DNA of 64,000 bases, from assembly GCA_024641245.1 (NCBI GenBank), contig JAHEDK010000001.1:62001-126000 (forward strand), read 5' to 3'. Shown piece after piece: positions 1 through 10,008 of this stretch. Source of the DNA: Actinomycetes bacterium (lineage in GTDB: Bacteria > Actinomycetota > Acidimicrobiia > Spongiisociales > JAHEDJ01). Each line of letters starts with the position of its first letter. Within the stretch, counting starts at the first letter, position 1. The notes under the pieces were generated by a model that did no database searches, was not told the DNA's origin, and saw only the letters and a program-made list of their open reading frames with translations. The position numbers and the translations under genes were made by a program.

Positions 1-417
1 GAACCGGCTTACATCCTCTTCGACCTCCCTCGTAATCAGGTCGATTGCCACAAAGAACGCCATCTGTCCATCGCGCAACGCGTCGAGCAGTTCACCGTCA
101 TCTGAGGTGATCTTGAAAATCGACGTACCGTCCGTGACGAGCTTGACCTCGGCGAGATGGGTTTCCATATCCGCATTGCGCCGCAGGTAATCCCAGGCAC
201 GTCGGACCCGTTGCACAGACATCCCATTGTCGAGCAGGCTCCGCACGACGCGCAACGCGACCAGATCGCGAAACGAATAGAGCCGTCGCACACCAGGCCG
301 CCCGCCGGTCGCCTGGATTGAAGGCCGCACCAGATTGACGCGGTCCCAGTAACGCAGTTGATGGGGCGTGCAGCCTGTCAGTTTCGAGGCCTGCTGCGCC
401 GTATATCCGTCGTTCAA
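1..417 (-). CDS. MerR-family transcriptional regulator (partial, cut by window start)
   Basis: Minus-strand translation from a TTG at 417: MNDGYTAQQASKLTGCTPHQLRYWDRVNLVRPS...GGRPGVRRLYSFRDLVALRVVRSLLDNGMSVQ, a typical MerR helix-turn-helix; open at position 1. Confidence 0.8.
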   Translation of the reverse strand, partial: MNDGYTAQQASKLTGCTPHQLRYWDRVNLVRPSIQATGGRPGVRRLYSFRDLVALRVVRSLLDNGMSVQRVRRAWDYLRRNADMETHLAEVKLVTDGTSIFKITSDDGELLDALRDGQMAFFVAIDLITREVEEDVSRF

Positions 418-538
418 TCCTCACTCCCCGAAAGCCCGTTGGCGGACAATGCCGCCGCGATTCAATCCTCAAACCGACGCTGATGCGCTCCCTCGACGGC
501 CCACGCTCCCGGTGCGCCGGGGGCGTCACTCTAGCGAC

Positions 539-898
539 TCAAGACGGAGGTCGGAACCGTCCGTTGTTCCGGAATTTCGCAGTCCAGGAGTTCCACCGCC
601 CGGGTCCGTCCGATACGCCGCCGGCATCGAGGTCGCGACGCCGATAACCCCGCAGCACGGCTGTGGTCGAAATCACGATCAGCAGGAATCCGAACAGAGC
701 GATGAACGTGTTGTAGCGGAAGGTGGCCAGCAAGACGACAACACCGAAAACAACTCCGGCGATGGCCAGTCGGGACGACCAGCGGTTCAAGCCGCGACCT
801 GAGATGTTCCGGACCGCGTGCGCGAGGTCTGGATCTTCCTCATAGAACTGGCGTTCAATCTCCGCCAGAATCTGCTGCTCTCGATCGTCTAATGGCAT
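539..898 (-). CDS. DUF3040-type small membrane protein
   Basis: MPLDDREQQILAEIERQFYEEDP N-terminus followed by two hydrophobic segments. Confidence 0.75.
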   Translation of the reverse strand: MPLDDREQQILAEIERQFYEEDPDLAHAVRNISGRGLNRWSSRLAIAGVVFGVVVLLATFRYNTFIALFGFLLIVISTTAVLRGYRRRDLDAGGVSDGPGRWNSWTAKFRNNGRFRPPS

Positions 899-933
899 AT
901 GGCTTCCGTTGGGTTCACACCCGTCGTGTGATC

Positions 934-939
934 ATTATA
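934..939 (-). promoter_or_regulatory. Candidate -10 box (TATAAT) for the DUF3040 gene
   Basis: Perfect TATAAT on the minus strand about 40 bp upstream of the start codon; -35 not clear. Confidence 0.35.
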
Positions 940-961
940 CGTTGGAGCGTACCTAAGAGTC

Positions 962-2182
962 TCACCCTTCGTCGTGATCAGGGCGGGTCAATCTGGCAGG
1001 CTTCAGCGCTTCCGCACCGAATCGGTCGCGCACCTCGGAAACGGCCCCGGCCAGGTCGTCCCATTCCCCCGGCCGGTCGGTGGCGAGTTGATGCGGAGCA
1101 CTACCCTCCTCGAGCATGGAAAGCCCGATGCCGATCAGCCGGACGGGACGCTCTCCGATATCCGACCGTTCGAGAAGGTCCCCCGCCATCCGGTAGATGT
1201 CGCGCCCGACATTCGTCGGCCACGGAAGCGTGCGGCTCCGTGTAATCGTCGAGAAATCCGAGAAGCGCACCTTCAAGGTCACCGTTCGTCCGGCGAGCCC
1301 GGCGCGCCGCAACCGCTCTGCAACCCGTTCAGCCTGTCTCAGCAACTCGGCCCCGATCAGCTCCCGGCCCGCGATATCCGTGTCGTAAGTCTCCTCGACC
1401 GAAACCGACTTCGCTTCACCTCCGCCGGCAACCGGTCGAGCATCGATTCCATGGGCGAGTTGGTGCAGGTGACGGCCGAGAGTTGCACCGATTCTGCGTT
1501 CGAGCGTGCCCACCGGGATTCCTGCCAGATCGCCGATCGTCTTCACCCCGAGACGCTCGAGCTGCGCATACGTGGCTTCCCCCACTCCCCACAGGCGCCT
1601 TACCGGTAGCGGGTGAAGGAACTCGTCGATCGCATCGGTGGGCACCAGCCGCATACCATCCGGCTTGGCGTCTTGAGACGCCAGCTTGGCCAGCAGTTTA
1701 TTCGCAGCGATACCGGCCGATGATGGGAGGTTCAGCTCGTTACGAATGGCGCAGCGAATCGTCCCGGCGACGGACGCTGCATCGTCGAAGTGGCGTCGCA
1801 GTCCAGAGACGTCGAGAAAGGCTTCGTCAATCGAGATACCCTCGACTTCCGGGGTAAAGCGGCGAAGGATCTCGAAGACGAGTTCGCTCTGTTTGCGATA
1901 CTCGGCGTGATCTGGAGGAACGATGATGAGCCCCGAACACATCCGCTTGGCTCTGGCGACGGGCATCGCCGACCGCACGGAGAAGGCTCGTGCCTCGTAT
2001 GAAGCTGAGGCAACAACGCCTCTCGGGCCGGTTCCGCCCACGACCACCGGCGCACTCCGCAGAGATGGATCGCGCAGGCGCTCGACCTCGACAAAGAAGG
2101 CATCCATATCGAGGTGGATGATCGGCTCGGAGAAACGGTCGTCGGAGGCCACACCGTGACGATAGAGAAGGCGGTCCGCCAT
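962..2182 (-). CDS. dinB: DNA polymerase IV (Y family)
   Basis: HLDMDAFFVEVERLRDPSLRSAPVVVGG; SIDEAFLDVSG; NKLLAKLASQDAKPDG motifs. Confidence 0.93.
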   Translation of the reverse strand: MADRLLYRHGVASDDRFSEPIIHLDMDAFFVEVERLRDPSLRSAPVVVGGTGPRGVVASASYEARAFSVRSAMPVARAKRMCSGLIIVPPDHAEYRKQSELVFEILRRFTPEVEGISIDEAFLDVSGLRRHFDDAASVAGTIRCAIRNELNLPSSAGIAANKLLAKLASQDAKPDGMRLVPTDAIDEFLHPLPVRRLWGVGEATYAQLERLGVKTIGDLAGIPVGTLERRIGATLGRHLHQLAHGIDARPVAGGGEAKSVSVEETYDTDIAGRELIGAELLRQAERVAERLRRAGLAGRTVTLKVRFSDFSTITRSRTLPWPTNVGRDIYRMAGDLLERSDIGERPVRLIGIGLSMLEEGSAPHQLATDRPGEWDDLAGAVSEVRDRFGAEALKPARLTRPDHDEG

Positions 2183-2225
2183 GACGAGCCACCCTCGATT
2201 CCCCTGGCATTTACACTCGTCGCCA

Positions 2226-2857
2226 TGGCATCAATGGTCCACCTGACACGCCACGGCGAAGTCGAGAACCCGAAGCATCTGGTATACGCGGATTTGCCGG
2301 GATTTGGTCTGAGCGACCTCGGCAGACTGCAAGCAAAGCAGGCAGCCCGCTACCTATCGTCCCGCCCGATCGTGGCCGTGTGGTCATCACCGCTTGAGCG
2401 CGCAATCGAAACTGCCCAGTACATCGCGGCTCGCCACCAACTCCCGGTTCGTGTCGACGAGCAGTTGACCGAGTGGCATCTGTCATCACGGTGGTCGGGC
2501 ATCCGATGGGAGGACCTCCCGACGAGGCTTCCGGGGGAACTCGAGGCATACCTCAACCATCCGTGGGACCTGGACTTCACACCAGAGACTCTGGTGGACT
2601 TGGCAGAACGGATGGCTGAGGTGGCTCTTCGCCTCGCAGAACGTCACCGGGAGGGTGATGTGGTCGTAGTCGCCCATCAGGACCCGATCCAGGCCGCCCG
2701 CCTTCGCCTAACCGGGGCGGATCATCGCAGGCAGCAAGACGCCAAACCCGGCCACGCATCGGTCGTTTCCCTCCGGCCGGGAACTCCCTGGACCGAGCTC
2801 AGCGCTTGGGAACCCGAGGCAGCCTCATCCTGGCCGCCGACCACTGATCGAACCTAG
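2226..2857 (+). CDS. Histidine phosphatase family protein (phosphoglycerate mutase-like)
   Basis: VHLTRHGEVENP (RHG motif), SSPLERAIETAQ, VVAHQDPIQA. Confidence 0.85.
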
Positions 2858-2861
2858 GTCG

Positions 2862-3419
2862 CTAGATGCGGCCGCCGAGCGATGCGAGAAGGGCCTCGTC
2901 GGTCTCGAACGCCAGAGGTGGAAGATCGTCCATCGCGAAGTAGCCAACCTCGTCGGCGTCATCGCCTGCCTGGAGTCGACCACCCGTGATCGTTCCGGCA
3001 AACCATATGCCGACGGTTAGCTTGGCCGGATCGTGGAAGTTCGATGCCACGAAGACCGGTTCACCGACGTCGACCAAGAGTCCGGTTTCCTCTTCCATTT
3101 CGCGTCGTGCCGCCTCGCGGATGTCTTCGCCGTAGTCGACATATCCTGCAGGAATCGCCCAGAACCCGGCTCGCGTTGAGCCGGATGCTCGCCGGATCAG
3201 GAGGACCCGGCCCGCTCCGTCACGAACCAGGACCGCGGCGCCGACGCCGGGGTTTCGCCAGTGGACAAATCCACAATCGGGACAGACGCGGCGGTCGCCT
3301 CCCCCGAGGCTACGAACGGTCAGCCGGGAGGCGCACATCGGGCAGAACGTGAACTCACCGGGCCAGTGGGTTGCCATGGGCCTCGATGGTAGGCGTGGCA
3401 ATCGACAAGGACGCGTCAT
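2862..3419 (-). CDS. NUDIX hydrolase with N-terminal zinc ribbon
   Basis: CPMC...CPDC ribbon plus Nudix box GYVDYGEDIREAARREMEEETGL. Confidence 0.88.
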   Translation of the reverse strand: MTRPCRLPRLPSRPMATHWPGEFTFCPMCASRLTVRSLGGGDRRVCPDCGFVHWRNPGVGAAVLVRDGAGRVLLIRRASGSTRAGFWAIPAGYVDYGEDIREAARREMEEETGLLVDVGEPVFVASNFHDPAKLTVGIWFAGTITGGRLQAGDDADEVGYFAMDDLPPLAFETDEALLASLGGRI

Positions 3420-3428
3420 AATGGACTG

Positions 3429-4223
3429 GTGGATAGGCCCCCGATATTCGCACCCGTCGCATTGCTGGCTGCCGCAGCAGCCTGGACATTGACGCTCGCC
3501 TTCGGGGAGCCGACGATCGGGACCAGCGCGGCGGCGGTAGCGGCCATCGATCTGTTGTTGGTGACGGTGACGGCCATTGTCGGCATCGTCGTCGCCAGGG
3601 CCCGGTGGGCACGCCGGTTTGCCCTCGTCATCATCGGTTTCATGGGCGCGATGGCATTGACCATGCAGATCTCGAACAACTGGATCTTTGCCCTTGCACT
3701 GACCGGCGTGGCGATCGTCGCCGTGACCGGCCCCTCACTCGACCGGTACCTACCACCGCGCCCCGCCTCCGGCCCACCGCGCAAGGCCGTTGTGCTTCCC
3801 CTCCTGCTCCTTCTGTTCCCGGGGATAGCCGCGTTTGCCTCCGGCTCGCCTGTGTCGGTCGCCGCCTGGTTCGTGATCGGCGGGACCCCCGTCGTCGCCT
3901 GGGGGTACGGAAAGGCGCGAGCTGCGGGATTGTGGGCGGCGCGAATCGCTGTTCCTATCGCGGCCATGGCGATGATGTGGTCGCTCGACCCCTGGTCGAT
4001 GTTGCTTCTGGGCGCCGCCGTATTGGGCGAGTTTTGGCTGGCTTGGAGTGGCGACGCGGCTCTGGCGATCGAGGGTTCCGGCCAGAACCGTTTGGCGCGC
4101 TCGATCGCGATTCCACCGGAACTGACTCCGCCGGAGATCCTGGCGGCGGCCGGCGTGGACGACCGTGGGATGCGGCTGCGGGATCAGGCATCAGAATCAG
4201 GCGAGGAAGAGGGCGGCGAGTAG
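3429..4223 (+). CDS. Hypothetical multi-pass membrane protein
   Basis: ORF with many hydrophobic helices; no family recognised. Confidence 0.55.
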   Translation: MDRPPIFAPVALLAAAAAWTLTLAFGEPTIGTSAAAVAAIDLLLVTVTAIVGIVVARARWARRFALVIIGFMGAMALTMQISNNWIFALALTGVAIVAVTGPSLDRYLPPRPASGPPRKAVVLPLLLLLFPGIAAFASGSPVSVAAWFVIGGTPVVAWGYGKARAAGLWAARIAVPIAAMAMMWSLDPWSMLLLGAAVLGEFWLAWSGDAALAIEGSGQNRLARSIAIPPELTPPEILAAAGVDDRGMRLRDQASESGEEEGGE

Positions 4224-4490
4224 ATGCGTCGGTATCCCAATCCGTGGGTGTTTGGACCTGCGACGGTCGGATTGATCATCGCCACCTGGCTCGGCTACTT
4301 CATCGCCAAATTGAGTGGCAGCGGCCCCGGCGCGGCATTCGCCTTCGCAGTCGTCGCCGGATTGGTCGCAGCCATCGGTGTGGCCGTTGTCGCGGTACTG
4401 GCCATCCGATCATTCGATGAGTGGAAGACGGCCCAGGAACAAGGACTGCCGGCACCCGAAGCGGGTTGCGAGGTCCCACCTACCGACTGA
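4224..4490 (+). CDS. Small hypothetical membrane protein
   Basis: ORF abutting the previous gene; two hydrophobic segments. Confidence 0.5.
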   Translation: MRRYPNPWVFGPATVGLIIATWLGYFIAKLSGSGPGAAFAFAVVAGLVAAIGVAVVAVLAIRSFDEWKTAQEQGLPAPEAGCEVPPTD

Positions 4491-4491
4491 G

Positions 4492-4542
4492 TTTTCTGCG
4501 CAATGCTGTGGACCACCACACACCATTGCATTGCGGAGAAAA
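4492..4542. repeat. Palindromic element copy A1
   Basis: Arms TTTTCTGCGCAATGC (4492-4506) / GCATTGCGGAGAAAA (4528-4542), 21-nt spacer; same arms as 36436-36484. Confidence 0.85.
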
Positions 4543-4546
4543 GCCG

Positions 4547-5815
4547 TCAGTGGGGTCGGTCTCCGGGAGCCGAGAAGATGAGCGCCACGTTGTGACCTCC
4601 GAAACCAAAGGAGTTGCTCATCGCGTGGCGAATCGTCATCGATCGTTCAACGTTCGGCACATAGTCCAGATCGCATTCGGGGTCCGGGTCATCGTGGTTG
4701 ATCGTCGGTGGGGCTATACCGTCGCGGATGGCCAGGACGCTCATCATGGCTTCGAGAGCGCCGGCACCTCCCAGCAGGTGTCCGGTCATAGATTTGGTCG
4801 ATGAGATGGCCACGCCGGCGGCCGCCTGCTCGCCGAGGGCAATCTTGATGGCGCTGGTTTCGGTGCGATCGTTGGCGGCCGTCGAAGTGCCGTGAGCGTT
4901 GATGTAGTCGATATCCGATCCCTGCAGCCCGGCATCCTTGAGCGCCATCTCCATCGCCCTAGCTTGTCCGGCGCCGCCTGGTCGAGGTAGCGTCACGTGA
5001 TAGGCATCCGACGACATTCCATATCCGCTCACCTCAGCGTAGATTCTGGCTCGGCGGGCGACGGCGTGCTCTCGTTCCTCGAGGATGAGGGTTGCCGCTC
5101 CCTCTCCCATCACGAAACCATCCCGTCCTGCGTCGAACGGTCGGCTGGCCCGGGTAGGTTCGTCGTTTCGAGTCGACAGGGCCTTCGAGGAATTGAAGGC
5201 GGCCACTGCAAATTCGACGATCACTGCTTCAGAACCGCCTGCCACCATCACATCGACGATGCCTCTCCGGATCATCTCGGCTGCATCGCCGATCGCATTA
5301 GCCGAGGCCGCACAGGCGGTGACGGTGCAGTTGGTCGGCCCCTGGAGATTGAAAGCGATCGAGGCGTACCCCGCCGCCATGTTGGGGATCAGCTTCGTGA
5401 TCGTGAGCGGATTGACCCTCGCCGCGCCCCGTTCGCGCAGCGTGTCGAGCCCCTCAATGAAGGAGTGCATCCCTCCGAGTCCGGCACCCACAACGGCCCC
5501 CACCCCAGCGGCGGCCCGGTCGTCTCCCCGGTAGTCGAGGCCGGCGTCATCGAGAGCCTGCGATGTCGCCGCCACGAAGAATTGCGTGTAGCGATCCAGC
5601 CGACGCGCTTCCTTGTGCTCGAGGTACTCGAGCGGGTCGAAGTCTCCGACCTCAGCCGCGATCTTGGTGGCCGTGTTCGAGGGATCGAAGGCAGTGATCC
5701 GATCCACTCCCGAGACTCCGGCGCGGGCGGCCGCCCACGACGACTCCACATCGAGGCCGAGCGGATTGACCGTACCGAGCCCCGTCACGACGACCCTGCG
5801 ATCGTGCTGTCTCAC
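4547..5815 (-). CDS. fabF: 3-oxoacyl-ACP synthase II
   Basis: RRVVVTGLGTVNPLG; VTACAASANAIGDA active-site Cys; NAHGTST; NSFGFGGHN. Confidence 0.95.
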   Translation of the reverse strand: MRQHDRRVVVTGLGTVNPLGLDVESSWAAARAGVSGVDRITAFDPSNTATKIAAEVGDFDPLEYLEHKEARRLDRYTQFFVAATSQALDDAGLDYRGDDRAAAGVGAVVGAGLGGMHSFIEGLDTLRERGAARVNPLTITKLIPNMAAGYASIAFNLQGPTNCTVTACAASANAIGDAAEMIRRGIVDVMVAGGSEAVIVEFAVAAFNSSKALSTRNDEPTRASRPFDAGRDGFVMGEGAATLILEEREHAVARRARIYAEVSGYGMSSDAYHVTLPRPGGAGQARAMEMALKDAGLQGSDIDYINAHGTSTAANDRTETSAIKIALGEQAAAGVAISSTKSMTGHLLGGAGALEAMMSVLAIRDGIAPPTINHDDPDPECDLDYVPNVERSMTIRHAMSNSFGFGGHNVALIFSAPGDRPH

Positions 5816-5824
5816 GATCCGCCC

Positions 5825-6070
5825 TCAGCCGGCAAGCTTGGCCACCACGAGTTCAACAGCCTGGCGCACCGTAGCGAGGTTTTCCGCCTCTTCGTCGGGA
5901 ATCGTGACGTCGAACTCGTCCTCCAGCGCCATGAGCAGCTCAACGACCCCGAGCGAATCGACCTCGAGGTCTTCTTCGAATCTGGCCTCCGGGTTGATTT
6001 TTGCCTCGTCAAGTCCCAACTCACTCACCAGCAACTGCGTGAACTTCGCCTCTATCTCTGCTCTTTCCAT
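5825..6070 (-). CDS. acpP: Acyl carrier protein
   Basis: 81 aa with EVDSLGVVELLMALEDEF phosphopantetheine site. Confidence 0.95.
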   Translation of the reverse strand: MERAEIEAKFTQLLVSELGLDEAKINPEARFEEDLEVDSLGVVELLMALEDEFDVTIPDEEAENLATVRQAVELVVAKLAG

Positions 6071-6080
6071 GGTTCCTCCT

Positions 6081-6815
6081 CTAGATCGTCAGGCCACCGT
6101 CGACGACGATGACTTGTCCTGTTATGAACCCCGCTTGTTCTCCGGCCAGGTACCCGACCGCGGCTGCAACGTCCTCAGGTCGCCCGAGCCTACCGACTGA
6201 AGCAGCCGATGCGGCGGCTTCCAGAGCAGCCTCTCCGAGTGACGCCGTCATGTCGGACTCAATGAAGCCGGGAGCGACGACGTTGGCGGTAATGCCACGC
6301 CCGCCCACCTCTTTGGCGACCGACTTGGTGAACCCGATGATCGCAGCCTTGCTCGCTGCGTAGTTGGCCTGGCCCGGGTTGCCTGCCAATCCGGAAACCG
6401 ACCCGATGGAAATGATCCGGCCCCATCGATTCTTGAGCATCCCGCGCATCACGGCCTTCGTGCACAGGAACACCGACCGGAGGTTGACCTCCATAACCCG
6501 ATCCCAGTCGTCGGATCTCATCCTGGCCAACAGACCGTCGCGAGTGACCCCCGCGTTGTTGACGAGAACCTCAACGGGGCCCATGGCTGCATCGATCTTT
6601 CCGATGAGATCGGAAACGGCTCCCTCATTCGAGACATCTGCCTGAATCGCAATCGCGTCTCCCCCTCCGGATCGGATCTCCTCTGCTACCGCCGCCGCCG
6701 CGTCCTCACTCGTCGCATAATTGACAACCACCCGACAGCCGTCGGCGGCCAGCCCGAGAGCAATGGCCCTACCGATTCCACGCGACCCTCCGGTGACGAG
6801 CGCAATCCTGTTCAC
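6081..6815 (-). CDS. fabG: 3-oxoacyl-ACP reductase
   Basis: TGGSRGIGRAIA, NNAGVTRDGLL, YAASKAAIIGFTKS SDR motifs. Confidence 0.95.
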   Translation of the reverse strand: MNRIALVTGGSRGIGRAIALGLAADGCRVVVNYATSEDAAAAVAEEIRSGGGDAIAIQADVSNEGAVSDLIGKIDAAMGPVEVLVNNAGVTRDGLLARMRSDDWDRVMEVNLRSVFLCTKAVMRGMLKNRWGRIISIGSVSGLAGNPGQANYAASKAAIIGFTKSVAKEVGGRGITANVVAPGFIESDMTASLGEAALEAAASAASVGRLGRPEDVAAAVGYLAGEQAGFITGQVIVVDGGLTI

Positions 6816-7891
6816 TGCGGCTCCAACCCGAAGAAGTCGAAATTGGGCTGCAAGAGCTCCAGTGTGGTCCGATCGGCAGGCGGGAAGTCGACGTCACTGG
6901 TGCCGAGAGGTTCGGTGCGCTGTCCCCACCGCAGCACAGCGGCCGCCCAACTCAATCCGCCCCCGAATGCTGCGAAGACGATATTCGCTCCTGGACGAAT
7001 CCTGCCCTGCTCGAGCGCTTCAGTCAGCGCGATCGGAATCGTGGCTGCCGACGTATTCCCGTAGTCGCCGATGTTCATGAACACTCGCTCCGAAGGGAGT
7101 TTGAGTTTGCGGGCGGTGGCATCGATGATCCGCTGGTTTGCCTGATGCGGGATAAGGATGTCGACGGCCTCGAATGCGATTCCCGCTTTCTCAACAACCC
7201 GCACCGAAGCGCCCCCCATCATCGTGACCGCCCGCCTGAAGACTTCCGGCCCATCCATGCGCACTCCGACCTCGGAAGGCGCGTCGGCCACCCGATCACC
7301 CCTTGTTCCGTAGCCGGGTATGCAGAGCGACTCGGAGGCGTCCCCATCCATGCCGAGCTCAGACGACAGCAGTCCTTCGTCACCGTCGGTCGGCTCGAGC
7401 ACCACCGCGCCGGCACCATCGCCGAAGAGCACCGACGTAGTCCGATCTGTGAAATCCATGTAGTAGTGGAGCTTCTCGGCCCCAATCACAAGTACCCGCT
7501 TGTGTGTCCCTCCGCGGATCATGTTGGCTCCGAAGACGAGCGAGTAGATGAAGCCGGAGCAGGCGGCGTTGAGATCTACGGCTCCTGCGTTCTTGGCGCC
7601 GAGCTTTGCCTGGACATACGCAGCCGCGCTGGGAATGAGCGTATCGGGGCTGCACGTGGCCACGATGATGAGGTCGACATCGTGCGGCTCGAGCCCTGCC
7701 GCCGCCAGCGCACGGTGAGCGGCGATTGTCGCCATGTCCGAAGTCTCCACATGACTGATACGACGTTCCTTGATCCCGGTGCGTGAAGTGATCCACTCAT
7801 CTGATGTATCCATGAAGGATTCGAGGTCTTCGTTGGAAAGAACGGACGGGGGCAAAGCCTTGCCCCATCCGGTAATTGCGGCGTTGGTCAT
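6812..7891 (-). CDS. fabH: 3-oxoacyl-ACP synthase III
   Basis: SDEWITSRTGIKERR; DLNAACSGFIYSL; IPHQANQRI; GNTSAATIPIAL. Confidence 0.95.
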   Translation of the reverse strand: MTNAAITGWGKALPPSVLSNEDLESFMDTSDEWITSRTGIKERRISHVETSDMATIAAHRALAAAGLEPHDVDLIIVATCSPDTLIPSAAAYVQAKLGAKNAGAVDLNAACSGFIYSLVFGANMIRGGTHKRVLVIGAEKLHYYMDFTDRTTSVLFGDGAGAVVLEPTDGDEGLLSSELGMDGDASESLCIPGYGTRGDRVADAPSEVGVRMDGPEVFRRAVTMMGGASVRVVEKAGIAFEAVDILIPHQANQRIIDATARKLKLPSERVFMNIGDYGNTSAATIPIALTEALEQGRIRPGANIVFAAFGGGLSWAAAVLRWGQRTEPLGTSDVDFPPADRTTLELLQPNFDFFGLEPQ

Positions 7892-8835
7892 GGGCCTTCC
7901 TCCTCGTCCCCCTCGAGCTTCCTGATCGCTTCATCGATGCTGATCAGATCGTTGACAACCAGGGCGTCGGCGCCGGGAACCGTGCGCCGGGCCATGCCGG
8001 CGGTCACATCACCGGGTCCAACGTGTACGAACGTCCGGATCCCCTGTTCGGCCATCCCGTCGAGCGTATCCGAGAACCGTACAGGAGCAACTACTTGACG
8101 GGCGAGTAGCTCCGGGATTTCAGCGACGGCTACCGGAGCAGCGCTGACGTTCGACCAGACGGGGAACTCCGGCGGTCCCGGCACTACAGTCGCAAGTCCG
8201 GCAGCGAGTTCAGCTTGTGCTGAGGCCATGAACGGCGAGTGAAACGCTCCGGCCACCTTGAGTGGCACTACCCGACGCAGTCCCAATGTCCGGCCCTCTC
8301 TCTGAAGCCATTCGATGTCGGCGGCGCCGCCGGCGACTACCACCTGGCCCGGAGCGTTGAGATTGGCCACCCACAATCGCCCCCCGGCTTGCCTCCTGGA
8401 GGATGCGACTTCCCCGGCCGTCTCGACTGTAGCCCCGATGAGGGCTGCCATGGAGGACGGTTCAGCATCGGCCGCGGACGCCATCGCCGTTCCGCGCAGT
8501 GCGACAACCCGCAGGGCGGTGGCGAAGTCGAAGGCCCCGGCTGCGGTGAGGGCCGTGTATTCGCCAAGCGAGTGCCCGGCGGCCCCTGCAGGCCGGGTTC
8601 TGAGCCGGCGGGCCAACTCGTCCCACAGAGCGAAGGCAATGGCGAAGAGGGCAGGCTGGGCGCGTTCGGTACGGGTCAGTTCCTCCTCCGGGCCATCGAG
8701 ACATATGTCGCGAAGACTCCACCCGAGAGCCTCATCGGCTTGCTCGATGAGAAGATCGGGTCGGGCATCGAACAGATCGGCACCCATTCCGACATACTGA
8801 CTCCCCTGCCCGGGGAAAAGAACCGCGTACGACAT
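7888..8835 (-). CDS. fabD: Malonyl-CoA:ACP transacylase
   Basis: MSYAVLFPGQGSQYVGMG; AGHSLGEYTAL; start chosen at MSYAV. Confidence 0.93.
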   Translation of the reverse strand: MSYAVLFPGQGSQYVGMGADLFDARPDLLIEQADEALGWSLRDICLDGPEEELTRTERAQPALFAIAFALWDELARRLRTRPAGAAGHSLGEYTALTAAGAFDFATALRVVALRGTAMASAADAEPSSMAALIGATVETAGEVASSRRQAGGRLWVANLNAPGQVVVAGGAADIEWLQREGRTLGLRRVVPLKVAGAFHSPFMASAQAELAAGLATVVPGPPEFPVWSNVSAAPVAVAEIPELLARQVVAPVRFSDTLDGMAEQGIRTFVHVGPGDVTAGMARRTVPGADALVVNDLISIDEAIRKLEGDEEEGP

Positions 8836-8900
8836 TGCGGCTTTCGACTGTAGGCGGGCCGGGAACGTTACGAAGGGCACCAACGGGCAAATTCTATTCC

Positions 8901-9938
8901 CTAGAGGGTTCCCAACACATCCAGCACCCGCCCGACGTCTCGCTGATCCACGTCCCGGTGCGTCACGAATCGGAGCGAGTGTCTCGAAATCGAACCGACC
9001 AAGACTCCGGCGTCTGCAAGACGCGCCTGGAGTTCGCCCGTGCCGACCGGCAGGCCCTCGCCGTGGACCACCACCATGTTCGTTTGAACCTGCCCGAGCG
9101 AAACCGCCTCCGGGAAACGGGCGACGATCCCCTCCCCCAGCTTCCGCGCCAGAAAATGATCGTCACCGAGCCGATCGCGCGATTCGAGAGCCAGCGCGGC
9201 CGCGGCTGCGATCACGCCGACCTGTCGCATGCCGCCACCAAGGCGCTTGCGGAGGAAGCGGGCTTCGAGGATCACATCGGCGGGGCCGCACAGGATGGAG
9301 CCGATCGGCGCCCCCAGTCCCTTGCTGAAACAGAACTGGACGGTATCGGCGTGGGCGGCATACTCATGAGCACCAATTCCGGTCGCCGCCACCGCATTCC
9401 AGAGACGTGCCCCATCGAGATGTATCCGCAAACCGGCGGAACGTGCCACAGCAGAGGTTTCTCTCATCAGTTCGAACGGAACCACCGTTCCGCCCGACCA
9501 GTTGTGGGTGTTCTCCCACTCCAGCATCGCGATCCGGGGGAAGTGGTAGCCACTCTGTTCGATGGCGGCCGCAACATCCGAAGGCCGGATTTCACCGGAG
9601 CCGCTTGCCACCGTCCGGAATTGCAGGCCGCCGATGGCGGGCGCCGCCCCCATTTCGTAGTTGCGTACGTGGGCGGTCTCCACGCAGAGCACCTCATCGC
9701 CGGGACGGGCTTGTGTCACCAGGCCGAGCAGGTTCCCCATCGACCCGGAAGGTACGAACAACGCGGCTTCCTTCCCGACGAGTGCGGCAGCCTCCTCCTC
9801 CAGCGAGTTGACCGTCGGATCCTCACCGTACACATCATCACCGACGTCGGCCGCCGCCATCGCTTGCCGCATCGTGGCGGTCGGACGCGTCACCGTGTCC
9901 GACCGAAAATCGGCAACGCCGTCGGGAAATGCCACCAT
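8901..9938 (-). CDS. Low-specificity threonine aldolase / beta-eliminating lyase
   Basis: [52 protein letters not shown]; start at MVAFPDGV (ATG 9936-9938). Confidence 0.9.
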   Translation of the reverse strand: MVAFPDGVADFRSDTVTRPTATMRQAMAAADVGDDVYGEDPTVNSLEEEAAALVGKEAALFVPSGSMGNLLGLVTQARPGDEVLCVETAHVRNYEMGAAPAIGGLQFRTVASGSGEIRPSDVAAAIEQSGYHFPRIAMLEWENTHNWSGGTVVPFELMRETSAVARSAGLRIHLDGARLWNAVAATGIGAHEYAAHADTVQFCFSKGLGAPIGSILCGPADVILEARFLRKRLGGGMRQVGVIAAAAALALESRDRLGDDHFLARKLGEGIVARFPEAVSLGQVQTNMVVVHGEGLPVGTGELQARLADAGVLVGSISRHSLRFVTHRDVDQRDVGRVLDVLGTL

Positions 9939-10008
9939 CGCTCCTTCATCTGGTTTCCTCACAGCGTAGATCCTTGGGGCTGGACCGCGAACGGTCCACA
10001 ATGGCGAC

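Noticed and set aside
4492-4542. Copy A1 as an ordinary bidirectional terminator
   Set aside because: Position between convergent genes would fit, but the same element also occurs in a divergent promoter region (61714-61822), and the shared stem mismatch in A copies argues for a repeat family; a local terminator role is still possible.
4997-6112. 371-aa plus-strand ORF opposite fabF/acpP
   Set aside because: Antisense frame artefact over well-supported FAS genes.
4547-8835. FAS cluster as a specialised polyketide/lipid pathway
   Set aside because: Gene set and order (fabD-fabH-fabG-acpP-fabF) match an ordinary type II fatty acid synthase cluster; no extra tailoring genes.
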